Below the pieces are notes generated by a model. It saw only the letters and a program-made list of their open reading frames with translations, was not told where the DNA came from and searched no databases. A stretch of DNA of 64,000 bases. Origin: Sialis fuliginosa (taxonomy: Eukaryota; Arthropoda; Insecta; Megaloptera; Sialidae). Every line of letters begins with the position of its first letter. The stretch's first letter is position 1. A program made the translations under genes and the position numbers. Of this stretch, positions 1 to 11,185 are shown piece by piece. The stretch is taken from the NCBI GenBank assembly GCA_961205875.1, contig OY540812.1, positions 8,680,001-8,744,000 on the forward strand, written 5' to 3'.

Positions 1-572
1 ACAATGTAATAAAAAATTGTTTAAAATAATTCAACTATATTTTTCAATAATCCTTAACAATAATTCCGTATTCTACGCGAGCGAAGCAACGAGCATAGCT
101 GGTACAATATAAATTAAAAATATAATTCAGAAAGACAAAAAACAAATTTTGCTCTTTGTCATTTTGTTTATTCCTGATGAATTTTTCAGTATAAAAAATA
201 GTTAGTATTTTTTTAGTTATTTTAGGTATTTTAACTCGTGTTCATATTAACCCGTTATTTTTTCCAGCAACTAATTTACAAATATTTGTGTTATATGAAA
301 TAATTTTCATATACAATATTTTATATTTATTCACAAATATTAAAACATTTAACATAGATAAAACTAAAGTATATTAAATTATTTTGATTTTTACAGCAAA
401 TTATGTTATTATATTTTTAAAATGAATTTATAGTAATAATAATAATAAAAATTATAAAAAATAACATATAGAATACAGATGATGTATTTTTATAGAAAAA
501 AAGCAATCATAAATTATATTTGGTATGTTAAAGAAACATCATGTGATTCCTTGAACTTTTCAATACCCGAAG
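1..572. other. AT-rich DNA, no gene seen
   Basis: Low-complexity AT-rich sequence. The one recognisable piece is at 75-103, where GCGAGCGAAGC is followed by a CATAGCTGGT-like tail. The same GCGAGCGAAGCTAG wording recurs at 59258-59271, so both look like ends of an interspersed repeat. Nothing else is identified. Confidence 0.5.
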
Positions 573-789
573 TCAGATTTCTATTCCATAATTCATGGTC
601 ATCGTCTGAGAATTTTTTGTGACTAGGGGAAACCTGGGTAAGCTCTGATCAATATCCGGTCTCTGGAACGACAGACAATGGCTCCGGTGGAGGACAGGGG
701 CAGGTGCATTGACAATCCCTTGGAGGGGTGAACGCGGTGGCTTTGCACCGGGGAACATCTGATTTCTTGAGATAGGTTTATTCTTCCTT
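573..789 (-). CDS. candidate terminal coding exon, product unknown
   Basis: On the minus strand a frame runs from an acceptor-like TCTGTCCCAG (its AG is the complement of 790-791) to a TGA at 573-575, about 71 codons. The segment is much richer in G+C than its surroundings. The predicted tail is proline- and serine-rich, with words such as MFPGAKPPRSP, HCLSFQRPDIDQS and PRFPLVTKNSQ, and does not look like translated AT-rich noise. The frame continues upstream to an ATG at 875, but that part is AT-rich and probably intronic. I see no partner exon on the minus strand up to about 3 kb. No domain is recognised. It could equally be a conserved non-coding block that happens to be open. On the plus strand, CTGG|GTAAGC near 640 is a donor-like site. 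Confidence 0.3.
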
Positions 790-875
790 CTGGGACAGAT
801 TTTTATTTGAATTGAAATTGTTAGTTTTATGTATTTTGAATATAGTTTTCCACTTTCATATCTTAGAGATTCCAT

Positions 876-2569
876 GAAAAGATTTTATTACTGTATATAA
901 AGCAGATTATTTTTATAGTTTCTCAGATTTAATAATATATAATTGAATTGTATGTTTTATTTTACATATTTATATTTTTATATTTATATTTTTTTAAATA
1001 ACATAATTAAATAAATTACAGTATTTTATAGAGGTAAAAAATATTCATTTCCTCAAAAAAATATTTCTTTCAAAGTTTGAATTAAATACATTATGTTCAT
1101 TCACAATCAAGTTCTTATTTAATTATAATTAGTGAACATTATACCTTCAACAGCTCAAATATCGGTGATAATAGAGTCTAAATGAGACTCATTATCGAAC
1201 AGTATTTGTTAAAACATTTTTTCTGTTCTGCTGATTGCTTTCATTAAATCCAGTATTCAATTTTATTTCCCCATCACGAATTGCGTGTCATTTCATATTT
1301 TCTTTTATGCATCGTAATTTTACTGGCACTTCGATTATATACAAACAGAAAAAATTGAAAATAATTCTAATCGAGTAGAACTTTTTTTTTATAAATGAAA
1401 TCATTAATTTAATTTTATATCTACATATAAGAATTTACTTATATTTGTCGTTCCCTTAAAGACATGTGGTTAAATTGGATTAAAAATACAAGAAGTATGA
1501 AAAAATATTTTCACTTTTCTTCAAAGAAATATATTTTTTGCTGAACACAGAAGATTGCAAATAAATATATTTATTCTAAAGAATTTTCCCACCTGCTGTC
1601 TAAAAATATGCAATTTCAGCAAAAATTACTTACAAGTGCTCCAAATTCTTTCTACATAATTTATTAAAACAAACTCTAAATGGTTAGCAAAAATTCTCTT
1701 TCTGAATAAGCCGCTTGAAACTTTCTAACAAATTTTATTATATTACAAAGTTTCTGTTTGTATAACAGCTTCCTATTAAAGGTTGAAGTTCATGTTACAA
1801 TTTTGACGGAAATGGATGTCTGTATTTATGAAACTTTTAAAATAGACGGACGTTATTGGGTTTTACTGCATTTCACAAAATTGTTAATACAATTTAGTGG
1901 AAGACATCATCGCATCGGACAGGACAGCTAACTGTCCCTTTGGGCGAGCTCGTTTTTAACAAGCCACATTCGTACTCGTGTGCCCATATATCATATTTTT
2001 AATTAATCGTTTTGAATATTTTATAATAATAAAGAGTTATTTTGGTAGAACTTTTTGTAACCCACATTGTTGATTTATTTTTGTTTATTTAATTTTATTT
2101 GTTTTGGATTCATAATCTCTGTTACTAGAATAAAATTTAACAATTCATTAAATATTTATTGATAATAATCAATGATGCAATATAATATATTGTCGATCAC
2201 GACATATGGTATGCATAATGCATATGTTAGACTCACAATCAATGTTGAGCTGTGAAAATTATATCAATGGACTTAGGAAGCATCTTGTAAGAGTATGTAC
2301 GATTTAAGAAACCCTCCCTTTCTTATGTAACGTCTCATATTTTTTACTTTATTTTTATATTTAACTAATAAGTAAAAACTACAGTACCTACTGTAGAAAC
2401 GTAGAAAATTAAAATTTAATATAAATAGATTTTTATTGATTTAAAATCATACGAGGCTGTAATATAAAATTAAATTTAAAAAATATTGCTAGTAACACCT
2501 GTGTTAAACTAACAATAACAACGTATCTACCCCACATATCTAACAAAACGTCCCCTTACACACAAACAA
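876..2569. other. AT-rich DNA, no gene seen
   Basis: No supported coding sequence. Near 1922-1937 there is a small perfect hairpin, GGACAG-CTAA-CTGTCC, inside a slightly GC-richer patch (1890-1985). Around 2200-2230 there are overlapping ATGCAT/CATATG palindromes. Nothing else stands out. Confidence 0.5.
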
Positions 2570-2830
2570 TATGTGAATGTGAGTGGTCCTTCATAATACC
2601 TGTTTCACACTCAATCACCGAGAGAGCAATTACAGCTCGTGGAGTTATGAGATTAATTATATTCGATTGTATTCCTGGTCGCGGAGAGTTTACAGCCATA
2701 GCCTGCTTGTCTGTCTTTAATCATTGCACTGCTATATCATTGTGATAGATCAAATAGATGACAAAAGACGAATAGTGCAAAGTAGAAGCCAGCTGTGATC
2801 TTAATGGGATATTGGCTTTTTCTCGTTGAT
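2570..2830. other. GC-richer non-repetitive block
   Basis: This block has noticeably higher sequence complexity than its flanks, with CACCGAGAGAGC, CTGGTCGCGGAG and GCCAGCTGTGATC. No frame is open across it, and it is not repeated elsewhere in the window. It could be conserved non-coding DNA or an untranslated exon; nothing in the sequence decides between them. Confidence 0.3.
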
Positions 2831-2979
2831 TAAAGAAACTTCTTATTGCTGAAAAGGATGTCTTTTAAGATGTACTTAATGAGAAAGCATCCTTGTTCTT
2901 TTTTAATCTTGTAATGAGCTATATAAACTACAATATTTTTTGTTGAGTAAATTATTTACAGCAAACTATCAATAACAAT

Positions 2980-3136
2980 ATATGGATCTTAGCTTCTGCA
3001 CTTTTAGGAGAGCCCTGAAGATGTCCACTGCAATATGTGACGAAACGTTGGCCGATAACACGACTATATCGACGCAGCTTACACCCAGAAGCCAAGATCC
3101 ATATCAAGATCACCGCGGAAGCCTCAAGACTTGAAT
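2980..3136. mobile_element. retroelement-type fragment with short inverted ends
   Basis: A compact 125-bp unit is bounded by 19-bp inverted repeats (ATATGGATCTTAGCTTCTG at 2980-2998; CAGAAGCCAAGATCCATAT at 3086-3104, one mismatch). Between them lies CCTGAAGATG, then GTGACGAAACG and CGACGCAGCTTACACC. From general knowledge, the pairing of CTGAAGATG and GAAACGT with this CAGCTTACACC wording is a frequent 3'-terminal signature of arthropod Penelope-like or related retroelements. That assignment is from memory of the motif style, not a search. No reverse transcriptase or endonuclease coding is present. Confidence 0.4.
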
Positions 3137-4204
3137 AACAATATATTTTTACAATATACTTATTTACGATAATTTTAAGCATAAAAAAAGTTTTAATACC
3201 CATATAAAAGTTCATATTTTCCATTTCTAGTATCCGTCTAAATGTTATTTTTTGTAGCGAAGGCATGTTTTCATATAACTTTATCAATTCTACTGTGAAA
3301 AATATATTTTACACACGATATGTGCTCTAGTGTTTCTGCGTCGAGACTTTTTTCACTCCTCGATTTTATTATTTTATTAAAAATTTATTACAAAATTAAT
3401 TAATTTATATATTAATAAGACGAAAAAGAATATTATCGCACACGTTTGCAAAAGTAGAACTTTACTCTCACATTTCAGGTTGCAGGAAAATATTCATTTA
3501 TTATTAAAAAAACGTGAAAAATTCGCTATCAAATTTATTTTCAATTTATTGAAAAATAGTTTTATAAACGGCGCTACTGACGGTTCTATATATTACGTAC
3601 ACATGTAAGTAGAGTTCATTTGTTTTAGTATTCAAATTCGATCGTATCTTCTGCTTCATCATTCATCGCTGTGTGAGTTATTAGAGTGTTTTTATTTTAT
3701 AGCTAGAACTCAAACGAAACTTATGGATATATATTATTTCCTATTTTGCTATCATTTTTAGCATCTCATTCTGAGAACACATATCACTACCGGGATTTGT
3801 AAAGAAATATTGTTTAAAAGATTAAACATCTTTGTAATACTCAATAAATCTTGATGTACTGTAAAAATATATAATGTAATATAAATAATCGGTTTGTAGG
3901 TACAGGCTTACAATAATATTGCAAACTGTATTAATTATGCGAAAGCGAATAGACGTCAGAGTGTTCCACAAATAGGACATCAGATTATTAATTATAATTA
4001 TCATCATCATTACAGTCTATATCTCATCCGCCCCAGGATGTGAGTCTTGCCCTTCCAACGAGCTTTGTTATACGTAATTTGCGAATTTAATTTATTATAT
4101 ACAAATATATACATGTATGCCTATATATTATTCAAAATAATATAAATTATGATACTACATAGACACATAGTATGTTTTTTATTTTTTTTTATTATAAGCA
4201 GGTA
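3137..4204. other. AT-rich DNA, no gene seen
   Basis: Mostly AT-rich. A slightly more complex patch at 3560-3760 (GGCGCTACTGACGG, TCGATCGTATCTTCTGC) has no open frame. No feature is supported. Confidence 0.4.
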
Positions 4205-4697
4205 AGGTACTGGCACCAGTTATGGCCGCTATAAGAGCAAGGTTTACTGTTTTTGTGATTGACGGGTTTCTTTTTTGTAATTTTCATGAACTCATGTTAC
4301 TAATAAAACAAGCAACCTTAATTTATTATCAAAGTCCGCAAATATAGTTTTTTTTTAATTATAGCCTTTTACTTTGTTTATGTTTTTTTCTCCAGTAATG
4401 GATAAAGTAAAACCAGTAATGAGCACGCAGTTATGGATACTTGCTAATGATTACAAAATGATAAGTACTACGACACAAAATATCGTTTTTATAAGCAGTT
4501 GCTATGATAATATAATAATTAATTAATAAATTATATTTTATATATTGTCATCAAATCACGCTGTAAGACAGTTAAATGTATATAGATTAATATTCAGAAA
4601 TGGTAGTAATCAAAAATCAACAAAGATTTCTAATTCAGTACATTAAATAAAAAAATAGCCATTGCTGGGGTCATATCCAAGACTGGTGCCAGTACTT
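4205..4697. mobile_element. TA-flanked non-autonomous element, family 1 copy A
   Basis: The 493-bp element is flanked by TA on both sides (4203-4204 and 4698-4699). Its inverted ends are AGGTACTGGCACCAGT and, on the opposite strand at the right end, AAGTACTGGCACCAGT (15 of 16 matching). The interior (GGCCGCTATAAGAGCAAG, ATCAAATCACGCTGTAAGAC) is shared with the copy at 11186-11702. The same terminal sequence bounds the 68-bp element at 35432-35499. TA duplication with these ends suggests mobilisation by a Tc1/mariner-type or similar TA-targeting transposase. No transposase coding is visible. Confidence 0.75.
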
Positions 4698-4699
4698 TA

Positions 4700-5678
4700 T
4701 TTCAATATAACCACGGATTATAGGAAAATCAATACTATTGCAAATATAAGTAAATATTTGCCCTTATGTTAATATTATGAAAAATTCAAAAAAACTTTTT
4801 TCTTGTTAATGTTAAAGTTTTTGAAAATAAAAGTTAAATACTTGAATTTAAATCTTTAAACGTCAAATTCAATTAAATTGTAGAACAATCCAAAGCATTT
4901 TATTTCCTTTAATTTCAATAAACAAACTAAATTTAATCTAACCTTTCCTAGATAACTATAATAGAAAATACTTAATTCACACGATATGGAAATATGTAGG
5001 TACGAGTATATCATATGACCTGTAGATTTACATAGATTTTCTCATCTAAATATACTGCAGTACATAAATCCGATATATGATCAAATTCTCTCCTATAAAT
5101 TCTACTATATTGATTAAATATTAATAGAATTAAGGTGCTCCATAAAATAGTATACGCGCACCCATATTTTCCTTGTCTGCATAAAATCCTGTTATTTACT
5201 CATATACATATACATACATATACGCTATAAAATCTTTGAGGTTTTCACTGGCCGGTGCATCGTTGCACTACGCGCGCTTTGCATACAAATGTACACCAAC
5301 AGGGTAAATATTACCCTCTTTAATATAATACTGCCGCCATTTTGGCTGCAATTCACGAACTGCATATCTGTTACACAGTATATAAAAGTTACTTCTGTGT
5401 GCAAACTTTGTACACGTATGGGAAGGTTTAATTGTGTTATCAAAACTTGCATAAGTGAATTGTAGTTAACAACTTTGATTTGAGGGTTCTAACAAACATA
5501 TAAATATAATTAATGAAGTTTACATAAATTAGACTGAATCTCACAACAATAATAATATTTTGATTTCACCTTTCTTATATTTTCCTCTATATTAAAAAAA
5601 TATATAATTAAAGATAAATGTAAATGTTATTATCGGATAAATAAATAAACCTTTCCTGTTTAACAGATCGCTTTAATA
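4700..5678. other. AT-rich DNA with one GC-richer block
   Basis: The first 450 bases are plain AT-rich. From about 5140 to 5440 there is a more complex block (GCCGGTGCATCGTTGC, CTACGCGCGCTTTGC, CTGCCGCCATTTTGGC). It contains the near-palindrome AGGGTAAATATTACCCT at 5301-5317, with 7-bp perfect arms and a 3-base centre. It is not coding on either strand, and regulatory or conserved non-coding DNA is the likeliest reading. Confidence 0.35.
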
Positions 5679-7058
5679 CAGGCCTGACTAATCCAAATTG
5701 CTCCACGGGCCGCATAGATAACCTAAAATTATTCGAGGGCCGCACATAAATAATAACATAAGAAATAATTTCACTTTGGATTAAGTTAGGCGTGTGAGTA
5801 ATTTTTGCTCACGAATTGTATTTTTTTCTCACGTCCGATCACGCTCGTGACAAAATTTAATATATCATGCTATAAATTAACTTTTGTATGTATTCGAGTC
5901 GATATTTCTATAAAAAGTTGAAATTTTTCTATGAAATTTTTATGAAAAGTGAAATTAAAACCATGAAAATTGACTAAAAAATTTTGAGTTTTAGATTTCA
6001 TTAAAAGTACGTTTTTGTATAGAAAATGAAGAGAAAAGTTGAATTTTTCAACCCGCAGGTCTGTATTTCAATCCGTTTTCGAGATATGGCCTCTCAAAGT
6101 TTCAATTTTATCATTCATTTTGGAGAAAAATAGCTGTAACATTTGAACGCGTGTTTAAAATTGATTTTAGTTGACGAATTTGTAATCACCGTGTCAAAAT
6201 CTATATAATGACATGTAAAATACTTCGAAACTTGACAAAAAAAATTTCGCGAAAAATCGAAAAAATGTCGATTTCTGGCCAAATTTTTTTTGTCCGATTT
6301 TGAAGTGTTATATACGTCATTACATAGATTTTGACACTCTGATTTCAAATTCGTCAACTAAAATCAATTCAGACCACGTGTTCAAAAGTTACGGCTATTT
6401 TTCCCCAAAATTTTCAAAAAAACTGAAACTTTGAGGCCATATCTCAAACACGGTTTGAGATACAGACTTGCGGGTTGAAAATTTCAACTTTTCTCTTCAT
6501 TTTTTATACAAAAAACGTACTTTTAATGAAATCTAAAATTCGAAATTTTATAGTCATATTTCATCCTTTAAATTTCAACTTTCCATAGAAAAATCAATTT
6601 AAAGATAAGAAAATTAGACGGAACATCATAACTTACTTTATATAATAATAGTTTTTATTATATTTTAACTAATTTTTCTTTTAAATCACAGGTATTTAAA
6701 CATTAAAATGCGCGAATATCAAAAAAAGAAAATAGCTTACGTGACCCGAAAAATTCAAAAACCCGCACCCCCAGGTAACCTAAATTCAACGCCAATGCAC
6801 ACAAAATATAATATATTAAGAAAAATATGGCAATTACAACGAAAATTTTTAACAACTAAAAAATATTGAATACTAATAAATAAAACAATATTTTAAATGT
6901 TATTTTAAAGAAAATAATTGGAAAATAAAACTATTTTCAGGGATTTTAAATAACCCGATACTTAAAAAAACGTTATTAAATATAATTTGTTCAAATGGGC
7001 CGCACAAAAGAGCGCGGCGACCGCATGCGTTCCACGGGCCGCAATTTGGCCAGCCCTG
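5679..7058. mobile_element. non-autonomous hAT-type element with nested foldback
   Basis: The 1,380-bp element is flanked by an exact 8-bp target duplication, CTTTAATA (5671-5678 and 7059-7066). The left end reads CAGGCCTGACTAATCC and the right end, inverted, CAGGGCTGGCCAAATTG. This CAGG(G/C)CTG start with an 8-bp duplication is the hAT signature. Subterminal CCACGGGCCGC words occur in inverted orientation at both ends. No transposase frame exists. The interior is dominated by a long inverted repeat (5890-6620) that also sits inside the unrelated-looking hAT element at 27722-28541. Just left of it, TCACGCTCGTGACA-type sequence resembles the interior of 17573-18155, so this element looks assembled from pieces of several repeats. 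Confidence 0.9.
5890..6620. repeat. long foldback core inside the hAT element
   Basis: The two arms are inverted copies: GTCGATATTTCTAT, GATTTCATTAAAAGTACG, GAAAAGTTGAATTTTTCAACCCGC and TTGATTTTAGTTGACGAATT on the left recur reversed on the right, meeting near 6265 around TTTCGCGAAAAATCG. The second copy of this core is at 27807-28384, where part of the left arm is deleted. The RNA or single strand would form a hairpin hundreds of bases long. Confidence 0.85.
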
Positions 7059-7066
7059 CTTTAATA

Positions 7067-8217
7067 GATCAATAAATTCAAATATTCGATCACACATGCT
7101 CAAGAACTAAGATTTGATATAGTAAGATAATAAAAATAACCATAAAATAGCAATTTTATAGGTATCTATACACTCTTTAAATACTCTTTTTAGAATGTTT
7201 AATTCGAAGGCATTATTTTATTTTTAATTCTCGTCTTTTATTACAAGGATGTTTAAAATCGTGTCTGTACAAATCCAATCAAATATTCCATGAACATCAC
7301 AAATTTTAAAGTTTACGTGTTGGTGAGTTATATATATATGTAGGTTGTTTAAATATAGTAACGAATCGATGCCGCTGATTGTATCGCGTTAATAGTCACA
7401 GAATAGCGTTATGTGTTGTGTGTGCACGTCATAAACAATTTTGTCAGAATTTATAATATTTCAACACTTAATAAAATCGCTGTTGCTTTGGTTGTATAAA
7501 TTATCACGTCTTGATTATCATAAATACATGTTGTGATGTTATGATTTATTATAATAATTATATTCTGTGAATAAATATTGAACTCTTTCAAATATATTTT
7601 GACAGTTCTGTTTTCTAATAATTATACTATTGACAAAAAAATAAATGCAAGTAAAATATAAGAGTACTATTAAATCAATATGTTTTGTTTTTGAAAATTT
7701 TCTATGATCGGCCCATCGGCAACCTCTCTTTGATACTCCAAACTTACATAGAATGCACACAGCCACAAATACTAAATCCGCACAGAACTCAAACCTACTG
7801 ACATTGTGTCAAACAAAGTTATAATTTAATTTACTTCCATGTTCCAAAAGAACCTTCAAAATGTAAAGAAAAGTGTTTAATACAAGTATTGTTTAACAGT
7901 TTTCTGGTAAACACTGAAATCTTTCATATTATAAATTACGGACAATAATTATGGAACATGGAAGGCATGTTCATACCGACATTGAAAAATAAATATATCG
8001 TAACTGAAGGGTTCAAATCAAACGGTCCTTAAACATGTTTTGTAGCATTTTAGGAGATCTATCTAAAGACATTCCACACAATGGGATAAGTAAAAAATAA
8101 AAATTTGAATATACTTTTTAGTCCATTACTTTTCATCATTTATGTCGGTATAAAATTTATAGAACCAGATATGATTAATTAAATGATAAAATATATTTTT
8201 TCTGAAATGAAAAAAAT
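7067..8217. other. AT-rich DNA, no gene seen
   Basis: No coding or repeat feature is supported. A small GC-richer patch at 7365-7440 (GAATCGATGCCGCTGATTG) has no open frame. Confidence 0.45.
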
Positions 8218-8305
8218 ATGGGGTATTGCTATTTTGCCTAACAAAGGGGATGGAGGGGTTCAAAATCAACGAAAACGCGCTTACGTAATACTTGAATAGC
8301 CCCTA
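8218..8305 (-). repeat. dispersed repeat fragment
   Basis: Read on the minus strand this is AGGGGCTATTCAAGTATTACGT, then GTTTTGAACCCC-type wording and AAAATAGCAATACCCC. The theme of a GGGGC-TATTCAA start followed by ATTACGTAAG is, from general familiarity, widespread in insect interspersed repeats. Only one copy lies in the window and its ends cannot be defined, so the assignment is tentative. Confidence 0.3.
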
Positions 8306-8543
8306 GGAACTTTTTAAAATAATCAAAATAGACCAAGTTCACAATTTGTACAATATTGTGGTACTAGCGAGTAAAAACATGTTTTATTATAGTAAATTTC
8401 ATAACAAAATATTGAATTCTTTTACGTACGTGATCTCGTATATGTATACTTACGTACATATATAATATATAATAACACTTTTATTTCTTAAACTGAAAAC
8501 TTGTACAATTCCCATCCGAAATAGGAAAAGTCGCGATATATGG

Positions 8544-8984
8544 GTGCTGCATATGACGACAAAATTTCACTTCTCCGGTGACGTATGGCGGAATCGTTTC
8601 AATATCGTTTGGTATTCATGTCGGGACACTTTTTTATCCCGTTTTTGCTTATGTATTGGTTTTTCCTGCACACAAGTTTGCGCCCAGAAGAAAAGTGAGA
8701 TTTCCCTCTGCTCCCCCGTTCAGATTTTCATCTTAATGTATGCTATTTTTCATAGCCTTTGTATCGTATACGTTCTAACCGGCTTACAGAGATACTATCG
8801 CAAATGTGAAGGGTTTCCGAACTTTGGGATAGGCAAATTTTTATATTTATGTGTCCATTTTCTTGCTGCCGTATCTTTTAATAAAACCTTGTTATTAATG
8901 GTAGGTATAAGAACCTTATTTTATTATATGTACCTAATACAAGTTTTTTTTACTATTGTGGAATATTATTATACTTTTTTTTAA
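8544..8984 (+). CDS. longest plus-strand open frame, 146 codons, unrecognised
   Basis: The frame runs from an ATG at 8544 to a TAA ending at 8984. The first two thirds lie in a clearly GC-richer block (about 8520-8900). The predicted protein has alternating hydrophobic stretches (FILMYAIFHSLCIVYVLTG; FLYLCVHFLAAVSF) and many cysteines, but no family is recognised and no signal peptide is convincing. The last 30 codons are AT-rich noise. A splice reading is possible: acceptor-like GGCTTACAG before 8788 and donor-like AATG|GTAGGT near 8900 would make a roughly 110-base exon in the same frame. I consider a genuine protein unlikely; a non-coding conserved block or a decayed exon fits as well. Confidence 0.2.
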   Translation: MLHMTTKFHFSGDVWRNRFNIVWYSCRDTFLSRFCLCIGFSCTQVCAQKKSEISLCSPVQIFILMYAIFHSLCIVYVLTGLQRYYRKCEGFPNFGIGKFLYLCVHFLAAVSFNKTLLLMVGIRTLFYYMYLIQVFFTIVEYYYTFF

Positions 8985-8989
8985 ATACA

Positions 8990-9755
8990 TACCTATACAC
9001 ATTGTCAATTAAATATTTAGTAATTGTAAAATTGCAATGATTAAAAAAATATATTAACGAATTAAATTATGTATATATCAAAGTTTATTCACAAACAAAT
9101 GATTCTGTGTTTTTTAAAGCATGTTAATAATTCTTATAGGCTAGCAATTATATGAATTTCATTACGACATTTTATTTTTTGTTTCGTTTTCTGTGACTGT
9201 TTAATCTACCCAAGTTAAAACGCTTAAAACTTTTAAATGAATTCGTAAAAACAAAAAAGCTCTAAGGACTTTAATACTGTACATTTAAATTGTAATTACA
9301 TATTTTTAAAGTTAAAGATTCAAGCTTAAGCTGTCTCAAAATATTAAACAAAACATGTCTTTGTGAAAAATTTTCTTTAAAATTCAGAATCTACAAAAAT
9401 GAAGCACAGAAATTTACATAAAACTCAAATGAGTAGTAAAATTGTTCATAAAACCCCACGTGTTAAGAAAGAATCGTAAAAACTTTATTATTGACTTCGC
9501 GTAATGCATGTGAAAGCTTGAATCATTTTTATGTATATTTTGTGTCTGAATACGAAATATTCATTCTTTGTGCATATCTTGTAATGGCGTATTAAATCAA
9601 ATGCATGCATAATCTGTGCAGGTAATGAAGCAACGATGCTTCTGTTTGCAAAAATTATATCGTGCTAAAAGGAAATTATATTTTATATCGTGGAATGATC
9701 TATGTCAAACGTATGTAATATATGAATGTTCATACTTATAGATTGTTAGTGATTA
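8990..9755. other. AT-rich DNA, no gene seen
   Basis: Plain AT-rich sequence; nothing supported. Confidence 0.5.
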
Positions 9756-9825
9756 CAATACTGGAATCTCACTAATTTTCGTCCAGTATTAAGATACCGG
9801 TATTGGAGCAAAAATACTGGTATTT
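9756..9825. repeat. short ATACCGGTATT-type inverted motif cluster
   Basis: Several forms of the same palindromic word lie within 70 bases: CAATACTGG, CCAGTATTAAG, ATACCGGTATTGG and AATACTGGTATTT. Clustering of one palindromic motif suggests a decayed inverted-repeat element or a transposase-binding subterminal region. Confidence 0.4.
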
Positions 9826-9899
9826 ATAATAAATGTTAAAATACATTGTAAGATGTACCTATACCAAAAGATTTTATTACAGACTAATACACTGCCGTG

Positions 9900-10386
9900 C
9901 AAAAGTCTTTGGACACTCAATTTTTTGCGAATTAGAAGTACAAAACTGCAAAAATGGTTGATAAAAAATCCTTAATATTGTAATATAGTACTTAATTACG
10001 ACTTTTGTAATAATCCTAGTATATCTAAAATAGAACAGTTACAATTTTCCATGTTAAATTGAAAGTATTGACGCACAGTGTCTTTCAAGCTAACGAGAAA
10101 TTGTTTTATAAACTTTTTTTGCTCTACTAGTGATTTTTATTGACTGAAATCTGTATATTTTAGTGAGTATAAGCATTTTATTTTGAAAATTATAAATTAA
10201 AAAGATCACTCTCTCAAAAGTGAGTTAACGTTTGTTTTAGAACGCGAAATGCATTCGCACACTAGTGTAGATCGAGAAAAAAGAGCTGCCATTTGTTCAT
10301 ATAACTCTGATGGGCTTTCTCTACGGAAAATCTCATCGAAACTGAAGTCAAAATCATAGGTGTCCAAAGACTTTTGCACGGCAATG
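9900..10386 (+). mobile_element. Tc1/mariner-type deletion derivative
   Basis: The 487-bp element is flanked by TA (9898-9899 and 10387-10388). Its inverted ends are nearly perfect for about 27 bases: CACTGCCGTGCAAAAGTC on the left, and CATTGCCGTGCAAAAGTC on the right when read inverted, followed on both by TTTGGACAC. TA targets with such ends are typical of the Tc1/mariner superfamily. The plus strand keeps about 340 bases of leader and then the first codons of a transposase (10249-10359) before running straight into the right end. It is therefore an internally deleted relic and non-autonomous. Confidence 0.85.
10249..10359 (+). pseudogene. transposase N-terminal fragment, Tc1/mariner type
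   Basis: There are 36 codons from an ATG to a TAG placed just before the right inverted end. The peptide contains DREKRAAICSYNSDGLSLRK followed by ISSKL. This matches the start of the first helix-turn-helix of Tc1/mariner transposases, where a (E/D)R..I...Y..G.S.R.IA..L pattern binds the terminal repeat. The second DNA-binding helix set and the whole DDE/D catalytic domain are missing because the body of the gene has been deleted. No activity is expected from this copy. Confidence 0.65.
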
Positions 10387-10389
10387 TAC

Positions 10390-11185
10390 ATTCATATATG
10401 ATTAATTGAATATGCTTTTACATAATTATTCAGTACAATTTTTTTTTGTTAATACAACGCATCATAATAAATTTAAGAATTTTTTTTTTTTTAAATTATA
10501 GAAAACACCGTCATTAATACGAATATCCTAGTTTCGGACATAACATTAAATATGTTATCGTATCATAGTATTTGGATCTATTCTATTATGTATTTACATT
10601 ATTTTTATTTTAGCATACTAAAGTTTGTAATACATGACATTATTCCTACGTAAAATAAATAACACATCACAATTGAATATTTTGAACACGAACATAATAA
10701 CAATAAATCAAAATACTGCTAATTAAATTATAATAAAGAAAGCTAATCTATTTAAATACGAAATATTTGCGTATGTATCAGTTTCATATAAATTAATCAA
10801 CATTATAATTTTGCCATATAAATCATACAAATTGTTATCCTATTTTCATATAAATTAATTATTCCTAGTATACTTATTTCATTCTGCATGTTGCGTGCCA
10901 AACGTGAAACTACTGATACGCATGTTTCTGTTTATATAATGTCACTTAAATGATTATTAATCCTTTTATAGAAAACGGTTTCATCCATAATACATAATAC
11001 GACGATATCGTTGTGCCTACGTTGACGGAAATTTAATATCATCGTACAATATGAATAACATATATTTAATGTTTAATAAAATGGCATATCATATATGTTT
11101 AAGGGTATAAAACAAATACTTTATTTAAATTTTAACATGGCAAAATTCTCAGGTACTTATTATTAAATAGATTCTTACAACTAAG
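10390..11185. other. AT-rich DNA, no gene seen
   Basis: Plain AT-rich sequence with a poly-T run near 10482; nothing supported. Confidence 0.5.

Noticed and set aside
6115-6357. 80-codon minus-strand frame
   Set aside because: It lies entirely within the foldback arms of the hAT element; openness follows from the repeat.
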